From Fragilaria crotonensis (lineage: Eukaryota; Bacillariophyta; Fragilariophyceae; Fragilariales; Fragilariaceae), in NCBI GenBank assembly GCA_022925895.1, contig JAKSYS010000010.1:1-64000 (forward strand): a stretch of DNA of 64,000 bases, read 5' to 3'. Within the stretch, counting starts at the first letter, position 1. Every line of letters starts with the position of its first letter. The notes under the pieces are model-generated. The model saw only the letters and a program-made list of their open reading frames with translations. It was not told where the DNA came from and did not search any database. The translations under genes were made by a program, and so were the position numbers. Shown here one piece after another: positions 45,501 through 57,245 of the stretch.

Positions 45501-45784
45501 TAACGAGTTTGAATTTCGTGATAATCATCGTGAGGCCATTGTGCAATCTGTTTTTTCTTTTTCTTCTTCGTTTCTCCGTTGGTTCCATCCGCGTCCGTGT
45601 TCACCTGGTCATTCCCAAAGAGTCGAGCTGCAAATGGCTGGACGCCTGGACGGTTGGCCTTGGCATTGGATTTGCGAACAGATCTCAGTTGAGCATCGTC
45701 ACCGTTTGAATTAGTGTTAGCATTCGACTCCCCATGCTGGGAATGGTTGTTTCCGGTCTTTCCAGACTCTTCGTAAGTTGACAT
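42520..45784 (-). CDS. SEC6: Exocyst complex subunit SEC6 (EXOC3)
   Basis: SEC6 is a core subunit of the exocyst, the complex that tethers secretory vesicles to the plasma membrane before SNARE fusion. Two exons, 45784-43800 and 43720-42520, are separated by a 79-bp intron (donor GTGTGT, acceptor TTTTTGCAG); joined they give 1,061 residues in frame. Blocks typical of SEC6 include LLTNYPKLKTAINARRNLA with the following leucine-rich helix, the central TPCFPPFWNVETLWM (plants have APCFPPRYEIF), VTQLLDLVAWIESFREKV, and a C-terminal helical bundle starting FEPINEDLATRLF. It is longer than animal SEC6 (about 750) because of a low-complexity N-terminus of about 150 residues. The start is the ATG at 45784: the in-frame ATG at 45901 lies against a TATA box and would be outside the transcript. 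Confidence 0.88.
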
Positions 45785-45902
45785 GTCGGGAGACTTGGAA
45801 CTGGTTCCGAGTTGAATTTTGTCAATGTCGATAGTGTACGAGACAAGAATCACTGTACCGGAGCAATCAGAGCCCCGTCCAACGTCGTCAAGCAAAGTCA
45901 AC

Positions 45903-45911
45903 CCTTATATA
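45903..45911 (-). promoter_or_regulatory. TATA box of SEC6
   Basis: TATATAAGG on the minus strand, about 120 bases before the chosen ATG. A start of transcription 25-35 bases downstream would leave a 5' UTR of about 90 bases. This supports the shorter protein start. Confidence 0.5.
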
Positions 45912-46882
45912 ATGTATGCACCGGTGTCAAGACTACACTTGTTGTGCACCAGGTACTCCGATGTTGAATGATGAATGTGGACTGTGGACACAGGAACCGT
46001 TTCACCTGATCCGTCCAAGTATGGTGATCGCAATGCAACAGGATCTGTACGATACCACCAAACCAGGCACCGAGCTCACCTAGGCGGGGAGGGTTGAGGC
46101 AGGCGCATCATCAACAATGTCAGTAGGTATCATACCAGGTACTCTAGTACCGTATGTAAGACGAGGTGTTCGACTATCATAACCTCGAGCAACACCGTAT
46201 CATACAATACTCTACTAGAGTCGTAGCAGTAGTATGTTACAAGATGTGTAAAAAATACTACAGCGAGTATAGGTAAAGTACTCGTAGCTTGTCCATCATA
46301 TTCGAGGACCAGCAATGTTTAATACACGTACATACATCACCATAGGAATATATATATACAGTATATGCCCAAAGATCTCCGTTGGACTTCATGTCACTCC
46401 TCCCAACCCCCAACCGATACAACAGGTTTTGGCTATACCGGTAGTAGAGAACTACAGTACTATCATAGAGTACTGCGTACTGGTAGTCTAATTAAATGAA
46501 TCAGTAATCATCCTATGACCGTACATGTAGTACCCTCGGGTCTGTGATGATACAGGTACGAGTATGGTACTTGTATGGGGTATGGGAGTGGTCAGAGGGT
46601 ACTTTACAGTACTCGATTATGTTACTACCGGTAGTAGTAGTAGAGTGAATGTCGCCGTGTAAAGTCTAATACGAGGGTAGACATCAATGAATACTGCATA
46701 CAGATATACCATTAAGAGCATGAACGATAAACCGCATGAAGTGATCCGGGCGAAGATTGGATCTTCACACGGTTGATCGATGTTCCTGTGTATAAAAAAA
46801 ACCTCGATGTGTATGAGACCCATATAGACATCTACTCCGAGTACAATACTCTATAAGGTCGGCAGCGCAACGCAAATTGGAA
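45912..46882. other. Intergenic, promoter side of SEC6 and of the four-helix gene
   Basis: Between divergent genes. It contains the exact palindrome TACTACCGGTAGTA at 46623-46636 and many AGTAC/GTACT words, with no supported gene. Confidence 0.5.
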
Positions 46883-47338
46883 ATGACAATTGCATACACA
46901 GTTGCCGCATCACTCTTTCTTCTCATTGAAGTCAATGTAATAACGCAACTTCTAGGTTGGCAAGTTTCGGAAAGAGCAGGCATTGCCAATCCTGAAAACT
47001 ACGCCTTGTGGACTGAATCGTTAGATGAACCGACCAAACGTGCCATTCGATTGCAGCAATATTGGAATGCTATTAGCAAGACGGCTTTATGTGCCGTCAT
47101 GATTGCAACTATGCTGTCGACGGAGCCCTTAGTCCGCTGCACCACTTCTGTATTCATTTGCCTTTGCGTCACAACGTTTTACGTGTATATGGGACCCACT
47201 CTTCGGGATATGGAGGACAAGGGGGAGGTGGCGCAAGGTCAATACAAGGCTGTTCATTTTCTTGTCATTTTTCTAGTGCTTTTGTTCACTACGGTTGTTG
47301 TACTAGAGGGTATAGAAATAGCTCGAACGCCCGGCTGA
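46883..47338 (+). CDS. Four-helix membrane protein, copy A (151 aa)
   Basis: Starts at the ATG 46883 (MTIAYTVAASLF); the slightly longer frame begins with TTG and was rejected. Hydrophobic segments: about 2-24, 66-83, 85-105 and 124-146. Between helices 1 and 2 is the polar stretch QVSERAGIANPENYALWTES, and before helix 4 GPTLRDMEDKGEVAQGQY. The last helix ends in EGIEIARTPG. Copy B (48586-49041) is the same length and about 85 percent identical, with the polar parts conserved and differences mostly conservative, which suggests both are under selection. I do not recognise the family. A small integral membrane protein is all that can be said. Confidence 0.75.
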   Translation: MTIAYTVAASLFLLIEVNVITQLLGWQVSERAGIANPENYALWTESLDEPTKRAIRLQQYWNAISKTALCAVMIATMLSTEPLVRCTTSVFICLCVTTFYVYMGPTLRDMEDKGEVAQGQYKAVHFLVIFLVLLFTTVVVLEGIEIARTPG

Positions 47339-48585
47339 GCCGAACGACGAGTCAACACAGGCGAGACGGTGACGTAGACAACACTGTGGGCTGCTACGCA
47401 TGAGAAAATTGCCATGCTTATAATGCTCGACCAACGGCTTTGCGTGTGCTATGTCGCATGATAAGATGGCCATGTTTATAATGCTCGACCAACGGCTTTG
47501 CGTGTGCTATGTCGCATGATAAGATAAACTGCTGCAACAGTAACTACCATATTAACAACCGGTTCAATAGGCGTTACTCCACTCAAACTCAGTAAATGCA
47601 AAAGGCAACAAGAAATCGTTCATCCAACTGTGTCACAACAGAGCATGCGGAAAGTCTCTTGCATCTAACTTGTCCTGGTATTTTATTTGAGGATGTAGCA
47701 AGTTCCTTCCGGTATTCGTTATTGAATAACCTGCAGCGATCAGCAATACACACCAACATTCCTGAAGAGTCAGTGGCCGAAGGTGATGGAAGATCAGCGT
47801 TTTAGACCAAACCATTGTTGTCGGTCACAGTTCCTTTAAAATGTCTTATCATCAAGGAAATTTGCACCAAAGTTCTTCCTCTTCGGGTTTGAGTCAATCT
47901 CCAAGGCCGTGCCAACATTGGATGTGTTCTCATATGTCACACACCTATTCTCATCTGTCACGTGGGCCGGCTCACTCGGAAATTCCTTGCCTTTTCTTTT
48001 TGCCGTTGTTATCGGCTTAGGTACTGTAGCAGATCATCCATGATTGGAGACGAAGAGTGAGAATGAAGGATAGAGCAGAGAGTCCCGAGTCCCGATTGAC
48101 CTCAACCCCCTTCAATCTTGCACGAGTTACCTTCAACAATTTTGCGAACGGTTGCGAAGGTGTTTTGAAGAAATCTCTCATAAATAGCGATATTTTGGTC
48201 CCAGCCACGTCAGCACTTAGTGTGATGCTTACAGCAAATATGCATAATTGCGATCGATACCCAGTACTACCGGTAGTATGAACCAGACTGTGGCAAGAAC
48301 AGCTCTCATGGATACTGGTGCATATCATAGGATCATTTCTCTTCATTCAGTCGTGCGCTTCTTATCTGTTTCGAATGAGCACGAAACGAGAAGACTAATG
48401 AGAAGTACAAGTACTACTAGCTACAGGAAACGGACAAGAAAGCAAAGCATCTCATTCGTAATTAATTATTAGGAAAGCTTGTACCGTAGTATTCGGAGTA
48501 CAACTCCGTTAATGGAAAGGTGTAGCTTAGAGCACTCAAGCAATGTACATGCTGTTACTAGGTCTGCGGTGCGACACAATTTGAA
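47339..48585. repeat. Duplicated flank between the two membrane-protein genes
   Basis: The sequence after copy A matches the sequence after copy B, including ACTCAAACTCAGTAAATGC (47584 and 49258), which in the right copy is the 3' end of the CRAL-TRIO gene. So about 1.7 kb was duplicated in tandem, and 47580-47625 is a leftover of that gene's last codons. Inside, a 58-bp unit (TTATAATGCTCGACCAACGG) is itself doubled at 47418 and 47476. At 48265-48278 is another exact TACTACCGGTAGTA. Confidence 0.8.
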
Positions 48586-49041
48586 ATGATAATCGCATAC
48601 ACTGTTGCCGCGTCTATCTTTGTTCTTATTGAAGTCAATGTGATAACGCAACTGCAAGGCTGGCAAGTTTCGAAAAGAGCCGGCATTGCCAATCCTGAAA
48701 ACTACGCCCTGTGGACTGAATCGTTAGATGAACAGTCCAGACGTGCCATTCGATTGCAGCAATACTGGAACGCTATTAGTAAGACGGCTCTTTGTGCCGT
48801 TATGATAGCAATTATGCTTTCGACGGAGAGCTTGGTTCGATACATCGCGTCGGTATTAATTTGTCTCTGCCTGACTATGTTTTACCTTTATATGGGCCCC
48901 ACTCTTCGGGATATGGAGGACAAGGGGGAGGTGGCGCCAGGCCAATACCAGGCTGTTCATGTTCTCGTCATTTTTCTAGTGCTTTTGTTCACTACGGCGG
49001 CTGTTCTCGAGGGCATAGAGATAGCTCGAACACCAGGCTGA
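48586..49041 (+). CDS. Four-helix membrane protein, copy B (151 aa)
   Basis: Tandem paralogue of 46883-47338, starting MIIAYTVAASIFVLIEVNV. The same four hydrophobic segments and the same polar loops are present, for example GPTLRDMEDKGEVAPGQY. It lies tail-to-tail with the CRAL-TRIO gene, whose stop is only about 220 bases away on the opposite strand. Family unknown. Confidence 0.75.
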   Translation: MIIAYTVAASIFVLIEVNVITQLQGWQVSKRAGIANPENYALWTESLDEQSRRAIRLQQYWNAISKTALCAVMIAIMLSTESLVRYIASVLICLCLTMFYLYMGPTLRDMEDKGEVAPGQYQAVHVLVIFLVLLFTTAAVLEGIEIARTPG

Positions 49042-49262
49042 GCCGCGCGAATAGGCAACACAGGCGAGACGGTGACGAAGACAACAATGTGAGCTGCCAC
49101 GCACGATAACATGGCGTTTTCTATAGCGCTCGACCAACTTCTTTGCGTGTGCTATGCTTTCATGGAAATTCGGAGATTCGCGAAAGATGCTGGGCAATCA
49201 CATGACTATATAAATTGCTGCAACAGTACCTACCAGTACAATAGGCGTTACTCCACTCAAAC

Positions 49263-51067
49263 TCAGTAAATGCAGAAGGCAACAAGAAAGCGTTCCGAGG
49301 TGAAACGCCCTCCATTCGATGCGACAGAGACTTTGAGAGCACAAGGGCCCTTGATTCTTGTTTTGGTGAGGATTGTCTGCGTTGGCTTATCGGTGTGCTC
49401 GTCACCGCCGGTGTGTTTCGCTTCGACGTCGTCCACTAGAACATTCTTGTCGTCACCCTTGATAGTCCACTTCCCGCCAGCCTTGGAACGAGTCCAGATG
49501 CTCACTTCGACCTCTTCACCATCAGCAATGTCGACCTTGTGAGATCCACTTCCGCTGCGTTCAAGACATGTTTCATTAGCTGACATGTGGGCTTTCACCA
49601 AAAAATGCATTACCGTTCTCTCGTCCGATATTGTGCCTACTTACCGAACATACATACAGTGTGTGAACAATCGCTTCATCGTTCCAGGAGAAGCAGCGTC
49701 CAAGGTCTCGATGGTCGAAGGACCTTTACCACCATAATCCGAAGGGAGTTGATCCTCGTCACATAGTTCAAGCAATTTCTTCTCCCACTTCGTACGACTG
49801 GCATAGACCGAAACTTTGGCGGCGGTTCGCGCATCAAGATAGCCCTTGATTATACTCCAAGATGCCGCAAAGAAGGTCGGAGCGTTGATTATGACCATTT
49901 GAGACATGGTTTCTGGGAAGCACAACGAATCAATGAACGCTTGTTCCTTGATGATAGCCAACGTCCTGGAACCGAGTTGCGAGATTGAAAGGTGTGCAAG
50001 GTCCAAAATGCAGACAGCTTCAAAGCGATTGAAGCCTGGACGGTCCGCCTTCTGCGACCTGAGGCGTCCCCCGAAGTCGTGCACCATGAAGAACCAATGG
50101 AACTTGAGGATACCATCCAGCGTCGTAATACAATCAACTGCATCAATGTTCAACACACCCGGCTTGGAGAAGAACAGCGGGATGCCTCGCTTGTCAAATC
50201 CTGAGTAGATTTGAGGGAACTGTGCCATGTAAAGAGCCATGTCACAACCAAGTGCTTTGGAAGGATCCTGAAAGAAATCTGCCGCTTTGGGGTCCTTGCG
50301 ACAAACAGTCGCTTCTTCAACCATCTTGATGACGTCCTCGTAGACAAACTTACGGGCTCTGAGCCATCGTGTGAGACACCAGACTTCTCCTTCTTCTTCA
50401 CCAAAATGGTAGATCGTGGCTTTGAATTCCTGGTCGCGTTTCTCGATCTCCTCCTTGAATTTCATCTGCAATTTGCAATTATTGCGCATGATGACGATGT
50501 GAGACTAACGTGAGGCACAGTTTCAGTTCCAAAGACGTAGTTTGGGTACTATTCGGGTAATTGCATGCCGACGAAACAATTTCCAACCCGCTCCTGGAGT
50601 ATTCCGTTCTGGAAGCGAGCAACGCCATCGAATCTTCTAGGCAGGCATCACGGTGAACATGTCTTCCGCCGATGCAATGATGGTGTAAAGGATTCGAAGC
50701 TCTGCTTCAGCTTTAACGCAAACATTCTTTCTATTCAGATAAATGGAGAACCATCCGTCATGACAAAAGATGCACAATGGAAGGTACACAGAACCAGTCA
50801 TGAAGTCGGACTTTTTACAATGATCCATCGAAACTTGGCTCTCTGAATTTTCTCTCGTCTTGTCCTATGATCAACAGAGAGCGACACAAAAACGCGATGG
50901 CTTCCATCCTACGTTGGACTTACATAGCATTCGACCTGCTCTGGAGTCAAATGTCCCGCACGACCCCAAAGCATTGGATCGTGCTTGACTGCGTCAGCAC
51001 CTCCATCGCCAGCCGCAGGTCCGGTCGTTCCCATGAGCATGTCAGCATCCCAGTGTTCGTCAACCAT
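49263..51067 (-). CDS. Sec14-like CRAL-TRIO / GOLD lipid-transfer protein
   Basis: Sec14-like proteins carry phospholipids between membranes and support phosphoinositide signalling. Three exons are proposed. Exon 1 (51067-50924) encodes 48 residues ending HLTPEQVECY, with donor GTAAGT. Exon 2 (50465-49658) opens MKFKEEIEKRD after the acceptor TTGCAG. Exon 3 is 49591-49263. Introns are 458 and 66 bp and the joined product is 426 residues. The CRAL-TRIO N part is LTRWLRARKFVYEDVIKMVEE; the lipid-binding domain runs from about residue 125 (GFDKRGIPLFF, FEAVCILDLAHLS, MVIINAPTFFAASWSIIKGYLD, LPSDYGGKG). The C-terminal 100 residues look like a GOLD beta-sandwich (VDIADGEEVEVSIWTRS), as in patellin-type proteins. 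The 66-bp intron is less certain: a 27-bp GTAAGT...GAG intron would also keep the frame. Confidence 0.82.
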
Positions 51068-52004
51068 TTTCTAGATGTTGTTCGATTGATCGATGAAAGT
51101 AAAGTGGAAGACAGCAGGAGCAATGGAAGGAACCAACTTGTAAGCGTTGATTGTTGTGTGTCGGGTGGGAGCAAGTGCGGACTGCGGAGCAATGACCGAA
51201 AGTGGTCGTTCCCTTGTTGGTCTTTCCGTGTCGTTTCGTCGACGTGACGAGGTGACGAAGATTCGTGGTGGATGGATTTGGAATTTCAATATTTATTATC
51301 CGTAATCTAATATAGTGATGTATTCCCGATTTCACGTTTGTTCGACAGTCTCAATCTATCCGTGAAAGGTAAATTAGTTTCCGTTTGCCTGTGTCTGTCC
51401 GCAACAGCAAAACGATTGCTAGCTTGACCGTGTTATTCAATTATCATGATGCCCATGTCAAACTGGAAAGACAGTCAACTCTTGTCCCGATCCTTCGCTT
51501 CAACAATGGATCGTTAGTGAATGTTTGTAGTATAATTCTACGGCAACAAGGATGCTGGAGTAGGGCTTCGAGATATCCCAATCTTTGATTCTTGGTATTC
51601 TGCAGGTAAGGAATGCACGACCATCCATGAGAAACACTCACGATGACACGCTGGGAAAGCGCTAATGGCATCAATGATGCATGATGTTTGATTATGTGTA
51701 TCGTTCCCATCTTGATGGAAAGGAATCGAGCAAGAGCAAAGTGTTTTTAATGCTTGAACTACTACCATACACATTTACTATCCTTTGAGTACTGTTACCT
51801 CCTGACACCTCGCATGTGGCTTGGGGCATCGTGCATCGTGCATCATGCATCATGACAAACGAGGTTCCTTCTGGGGCATGCCCCGCATTTGCAACAAGTT
51901 TCAGGTGTCATTCATCAATGATTGTGCGTTTAGGATCAATCATAGCTCATCACCACATCACTCATCATTCCCTCTTATTTCTCGGCAGATCAACACAGTT
52001 CAAC
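51068..52004. other. Intergenic between divergent CRAL-TRIO and plastid-protein genes
   Basis: About 0.94 kb, with no supported gene; should hold both promoters. Short repeats of CATCGTGCATC / CATCATGCATC stand at 51826-51855. Confidence 0.5.
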
Positions 52005-52403
52005 ATGTCGAAGATTTTGTTCGCTTTCCTCTCCCTTTACGTCTTTGCCGTTTCGGCGTTTGTTCCTGCCAGCAAGATCTCTGCCAGGCCAACATTTGTT
52101 GGTACTCCATCTTCCCTCTTTGTCGAGTCTGAAGACATGTACTGGGAAGGTGAATACCCACCATCCAAGGTCTTGGGACCTATCATCTCCAAGATGCCAT
52201 CTGGTCTCTTAGGAGTTCTCTCCCTCGTGTTCCTCGGCTTGTGCGGCTATTCCTTGGTTCAGACTACTGCCCTTGTACAGGAACCAGGTGCCCTTGCGAA
52301 TGGAGCCTGGGTCAAGTGGTACTACGTTCTCATGGGATGGGGAGGACCACTGGCGTGGGGTACTCACGTCGCGTGCTGGATTCAGCGCAAGAACGGCAAG
52401 TAA
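52005..52403 (+). CDS. Small plastid-targeted membrane protein (132 aa)
   Basis: Starts MSKILFAFLSLYVFAVSAFVP. This is a signal peptide followed by the Ala/Phe cleavage motif (SA-FVP) and a Ser/Lys/Arg-rich transit region, the bipartite presequence that brings nuclear-encoded proteins into four-membrane plastids of diatoms and relatives. The mature part of about 95 residues has an acidic start (ESEDMYWEGEYPPSK), one strong membrane helix (LGVLSLVFLGLCGYSLVQTT) and a second moderately hydrophobic segment with aromatic and Gly residues (WYYVLMGWGGPLAWGTHVAC), then a short basic tail. That size and layout suits a thylakoid or envelope subunit, but I cannot name the family. An upstream ATG in the same frame at 51816 would hide the signal peptide and is rejected. 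Confidence 0.82.
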   Translation: MSKILFAFLSLYVFAVSAFVPASKISARPTFVGTPSSLFVESEDMYWEGEYPPSKVLGPIISKMPSGLLGVLSLVFLGLCGYSLVQTTALVQEPGALANGAWVKWYYVLMGWGGPLAWGTHVACWIQRKNGK

Positions 52404-52751
52404 ACAGATTGACGCTTTTCGATCGATGACCCCCCTTGTTCATTTTGGGTACTGTTTTTTTTTTCAGAGTCGTGATTTTTGGCAACACTGAAATCGATGT
52501 ATGTCATTATGGAATATTACAAGGTGCTACGGCAAGTAGTCGGATGAGACTTGAACTACAATGAGGTTTGACTAACATGTCTTAGAAAATAGTTATTGCT
52601 GATGCTATCCCTCTGGTGTGTCTTAGTAATGCACTCCGAGAAGTACACTACAGCGGATTTATGCTATTGTTCATTCAGGATAGAGTGGTCGGGATGGACG
52701 ATGTTGCATGTAAAGTGAACTAAAGTACGTAAGTTAATGGTCTATTCGAGT
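52404..52751. other. Intergenic between convergent genes
   Basis: 348 bases with no gene; includes a T10 run at about 52457. It should hold both 3' ends. Confidence 0.45.
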
Positions 52752-54507
52752 CTAACAACTCGGGGCGTTCATGACTGGGTCGTTGGGACTGTACTCATGA
52801 ATCTGCTTCTTCATAGGCATGGACGTAACGGGTTCATCTTGTCCATCGTTCTCCATTTCCTCCTTGTGCATCAAGCAGAAGCGCTTCTCGTGACACCCAT
52901 ACGCATGAGGGGTTAGTTGGATCACGTTGTTGAGCGGAATCGATACATAAGGTGCCTCCTTGCGATCCAAACCCATGAAGTAAGCATACAGGATGCGGAG
53001 AATGCCCTGGTGGCCAATAATCAAGACAGGTTCGCGAGTTCGTTCCAGTTCTTGAGCAAGCGGTTCGAGTCGCAGCGTGACATCCATGTACGATTCACCT
53101 GAGATGAAACGAGTTGAGAACGAGAAGCAGGGCGTGTGAGTCCATGTAGGCGAACGATCTGGTAAGGAAGGAAAAAACGAAGCCGCAACAAAACTCACCT
53201 CGTGGGTATCTATACGCCAGCTTATCATCCTGACGACGTTGAAACTCCTCTGGGAAGAGAGCTTCAATCTCCTTGTAAGTCATACCATCACAGACACCAG
53301 CGTACAATTCGTCCAAATTACGCCTCGCCATTGGTCTAAACTGTACCCAGTCGATTGAATCACCATTGTCAAAGGTACAATGAAGCATGTCGTGACGAAT
53401 GAACTGTGCCGTTTCCTTGGTGCGGCGCATAGTACTAGTCCAAAGACGACATGGTCGCTCAACTATTCCTGTCCCATCATTGTTGCTGGTGCTATAAATG
53501 TCACCTTCGGCAATGTCGCCTCCTTTGGCAATGCAATCTTTCGCGAATTGTGCCAAGCGCTTTGCATATTTGATCCCATTCTGACTCAATCCGGAATCTC
53601 CACCAATCTTGCCCAAGACATTATACTCGGATTGTCCATGTCGAGTGAGATAAAATGTGCGAGGAAGAGTGTGCAAGTTCATGACAAAGTGCACCACCTT
53701 GAGCGGCAAGTATCCACGAATGTTTGTCACGACAAATTGCTTTGAGTTGATAATTTTGAGATGAGGTCCGTCACTTTCATCCACAGGTTCATAGACTGAC
53801 ATGTAGTTCCTGCGACGTTCGTGAAAGTCTCGGATCGCTTCTTCCGGGTCCATATCTCTGTAATCTGGAGTGCTGAGCTTCACTTTTCGAATGTTTTCTT
53901 CCAACAATTCCTGCGAATCGCAAATGCTCTCGACAAACATTTTTTTGCATCCAATGCCTGCCTTCAAAAGCGAATTCAAAATGTGATTCCTACGTTCCTT
54001 TGTGGAATTGGTCGCGTCCAGCGCCGCAACTCGTACGCCGTCCTGCAGCAAATACTCCGTCATGTCGGCAATGGCCGCATCGCACGCCATGTGACGGGCC
54101 TTGGTCGCCGCTTCATTGGCAGGATCGTAGAAATCAGCAGGAAGTTGAGCGCCGCAGAGCTGTCTCCGGTAGTCGCCGACGTTGAATATTTGAGAGGGAA
54201 TGTCGTGAAAGAAGGAAAGAAAGCGACAGATGCGTTTTGCAATGTGGGTTTTTCCCGTTGCGGGAAGCCCTACCATGATAATGACAAGCTTATCGGTAGC
54301 CGCCGAACCAATGACTTCAAGTGGTGTAGCATTATCTCCTTCCGATAGCTTATGAGGCATTGGATTGTACGTTTCGCTATCCAAGTGAGGCAAGGGGGGG
54401 ATTTCGTCAATGACTCCATGGGCTTTTCCATTGGAAGTTGTCACTGTTGCAACGTTTCCATTCCCATTCTCTTGCGTCTCTGAGACACTGGCGGTGCTGG
54501 AGCTCAT
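52752..54507 (-). CDS. PFKFB: 6-phosphofructo-2-kinase / fructose-2,6-bisphosphatase
   Basis: This bifunctional enzyme makes fructose-2,6-bisphosphate from fructose-6-phosphate and ATP and also removes the 2-phosphate, setting the balance of glycolysis and gluconeogenesis. Exons are 54507-53199 and 53098-52752, with a 100-bp intron (GTGAGT ... CTCAG); the joined frame has 551 residues. The kinase part has the P-loop GLPATGKTHIAK (near residue 93; animals have GLPARGKT) and the usual ATNSTKERR block. The phosphatase part has LTRHGQSEYN with the phosphohistidine at about 300, and the second His in LIIGHQGILRIL (exon 2). The tail EYSPNDPVMNAPSC is lineage specific. Start: the ATG at 54507 (MSSSTASVSE), since codons upstream cover a TATATA motif at 54536-54544. 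No transit peptide is seen, so the enzyme is likely cytosolic. Confidence 0.93.
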
Positions 54508-55862
54508 TTTCTGACAGTTGAATGACTCTGCAACCAATATATAGCAACCAGCAAGCAGCAAATAGCAAAGGAGGTCTCGTAGAGACCAAGATTCCACAGA
54601 CTTGTGAATGTGTCGCAACCGTGTTGCTGGTGGTTGATCGGTTGGTGGAGTGCAATGACACACTGGATGGACAGTGGACAGTCTTTTGTGTGTCAACCGA
54701 ATCTACTTTCATACGGTACTGTAGTACAACGACGATACGTTCAGTACGCCGATACTCTATGCATACCGTAGATGAATTACTCTCCTATAATACAGTGTAC
54801 TCGAACACGCGACTCGACCTGTGGGGTACTAGAGTACCAGCACAGTTCATGCAGTATGCATAGATACTGTAGTACCGGTAGTTGGACGTCGAACGCGTCA
54901 CTCGCCGTGGCGGTGGTGCGTATGCGCTTGTGATGCCTTCATACAAGAATTCTATTACAGCGAGTATTTTACTTAGCGCACAAGTACTGTAGTACCATGC
55001 GGGTATGCAGCAACAGGTGAACAGGATGCACTTTCATCCTTTGGTACGGAGTGTACTACTACCGAAACGCTCCTTTGTTTCTCCGAAAAGAGTATCCAAA
55101 ATAGCAAAAAAACCTATTATTGGTACGTTTCGATGGAGTATTTCTCCCTATATTTGACCCCTCCGCGGAAGAACTTTTGACACCCGGAGTCAAGAAATCT
55201 CGTAAAAATCGTCCGAATTTAATCCCATGGCTATGAATACGCCTCGCTCATTTCGATCTATTTGACTCATTGGAATACACCTTTCGATGTGTCTTGGATC
55301 GTGCACGACCATATTAGCAAACGCTTTCTGATGCTGCGCCTTAAAAAAATGAACTCATCGAGGCCATCACGCGTGTGATGATGGACACGGATAGTGATGA
55401 GGCAGCCATTCATGCCGCAGATGTGGCTGTTCCTCCTCCAGCAAGACCTTGGGGAAGCGGCTCTTGTGGAACAAACTCCAAATTTTTGAGGTGTTAGTAC
55501 ATCGTAGAAGCAAGCAGTTGTGGTTGCGCAGTCGTTGCTTGTGGATGAAAGCAACGCAGATGGACGAGGAAGTATGAGAAACCAAAACAGTGGTTGCAAT
55601 GTAGCATGTGACAACCAACAGAGGATCACGCAAACATACTGTAATAACAGGTACTACTGTAGAGGAGTACCAGAATGAGGAGGTGTAAAGTTGCTTGTGA
55701 TCATCAGCACCATGAAGAATTTAATACGCCACGTGTAGCTACAAACAAACATTCTCAACCGGTGCAGATTGGATCCTTCCAAAATGTCCAAAATATGTTT
55801 TCAAGGGTCCGATACCAATATGCCCAAAATAAAATAGCCCCACGGGTGATCAAACTCTTACG
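54508..55862. other. Intergenic, no supported gene
   Basis: Contains only short open frames. Palindromic GTACCGGTAGT at 54872 is a partial copy of the dispersed palindrome. From 55672 onward there is text with no domain, leading into the dispersed repeat at 55863. Confidence 0.45.
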
Positions 55863-55929
55863 CCTCCCCTTGTTAAGGACAAAATTCAGAGGTTAAAACT
55901 GACCCCCCAGGTTTGTTTTGAAATCATTA

Positions 55930-56510
55930 AAGAGAGGTTTTGGATGTTCTGTGCCCTGCTGAATGGGATGCTTTAATCAAAATTCAAAGCTCACTGAAAT
56001 TAATCCCGGGCATCCCTCTGAAATATGTTGAAGGTTATCAAGACGACATGACACTGTATCATACTCTCTCCTTACTGCCAGCACAACTTAATGTGGATGC
56101 TGACAGGATTGCTGGGCAGTATCAAGAACTTTATTTCCCGCACTTACCCTTTGCCATTTTATCGCCGCATACCCGAGCACACTTTAAGGGAACTTTTACA
56201 TCAAGACACAAAGACACTATCCAAGCGAACAAATGCAACAGGTCCATCATTAATGGGCGGGATACATTCACAGATAACACAATTGGTCAGGATCAATAAC
56301 AATGGAAAAATTAATTGAAAGGCGGCCAAGCGTTGAGACGGAACAAGCAAAGACGCTTGCACTTGGTAAAGTTCTTCATCCACAATATCCTCTCACGACT
56401 GATTTGAAAAACAAATATGACGTGGGAAGGCCTACATGACCTCTCTTATCTTGTCGTCCCGAAGAGGATTGCGATCATATTCTTCGTTGTGTACACCCGA
56501 CGAGTTGAGT
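55930..56510 (+). mobile_element. LINE-4: decayed ORF2 fragment
   Basis: The frame from about 55940 (VLCPAEWDALIKIQSSLKLI, YVEGYQDDMT, LNVDADRIAGQY) matches the end of the LINE-2 RNase H (LRPDWDILIEIQHALQSLPQ, LNVDADRQAG). A later piece in another frame, LSCRPEEDCDHILRC (about 56436-56480), is the remains of the CCHC finger. There are several frame breaks and no C-terminus. Confidence 0.85.
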
Positions 56511-56717
56511 AGCATCCCCACCCCAGACCTGAGCCATCACCCCAGCAATATACATGGATTACTTCGTCAGCAGCAATGAATTGGATGGTGTCACCTGTGG
56601 CAAGGAAGGCAGGTTTGCTTAGGAGTGGCTGGAGCAATCTGCTAGTTGCTCGATACCACAAGATGAAGTATCCAATGCAGCAATACACTCTGAATGCTGG
56701 CAAGCAAATTTAATATC

Positions 56718-57149
<432 letters not shown>

Positions 57150-57245
57150 ATGCATGAGGTTGATTGGGATGATGACTCTGAAATGATGGCTGCAGCTGCA
57201 TTGCCAAGAACAAGACCAAATGTGGACGATGCACAAACTTCATGA

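Noticed and set aside
45784-45901. Longer SEC6 start at 45901
   Set aside because: A TATA box at 45903-45911 would place transcription start after this ATG.
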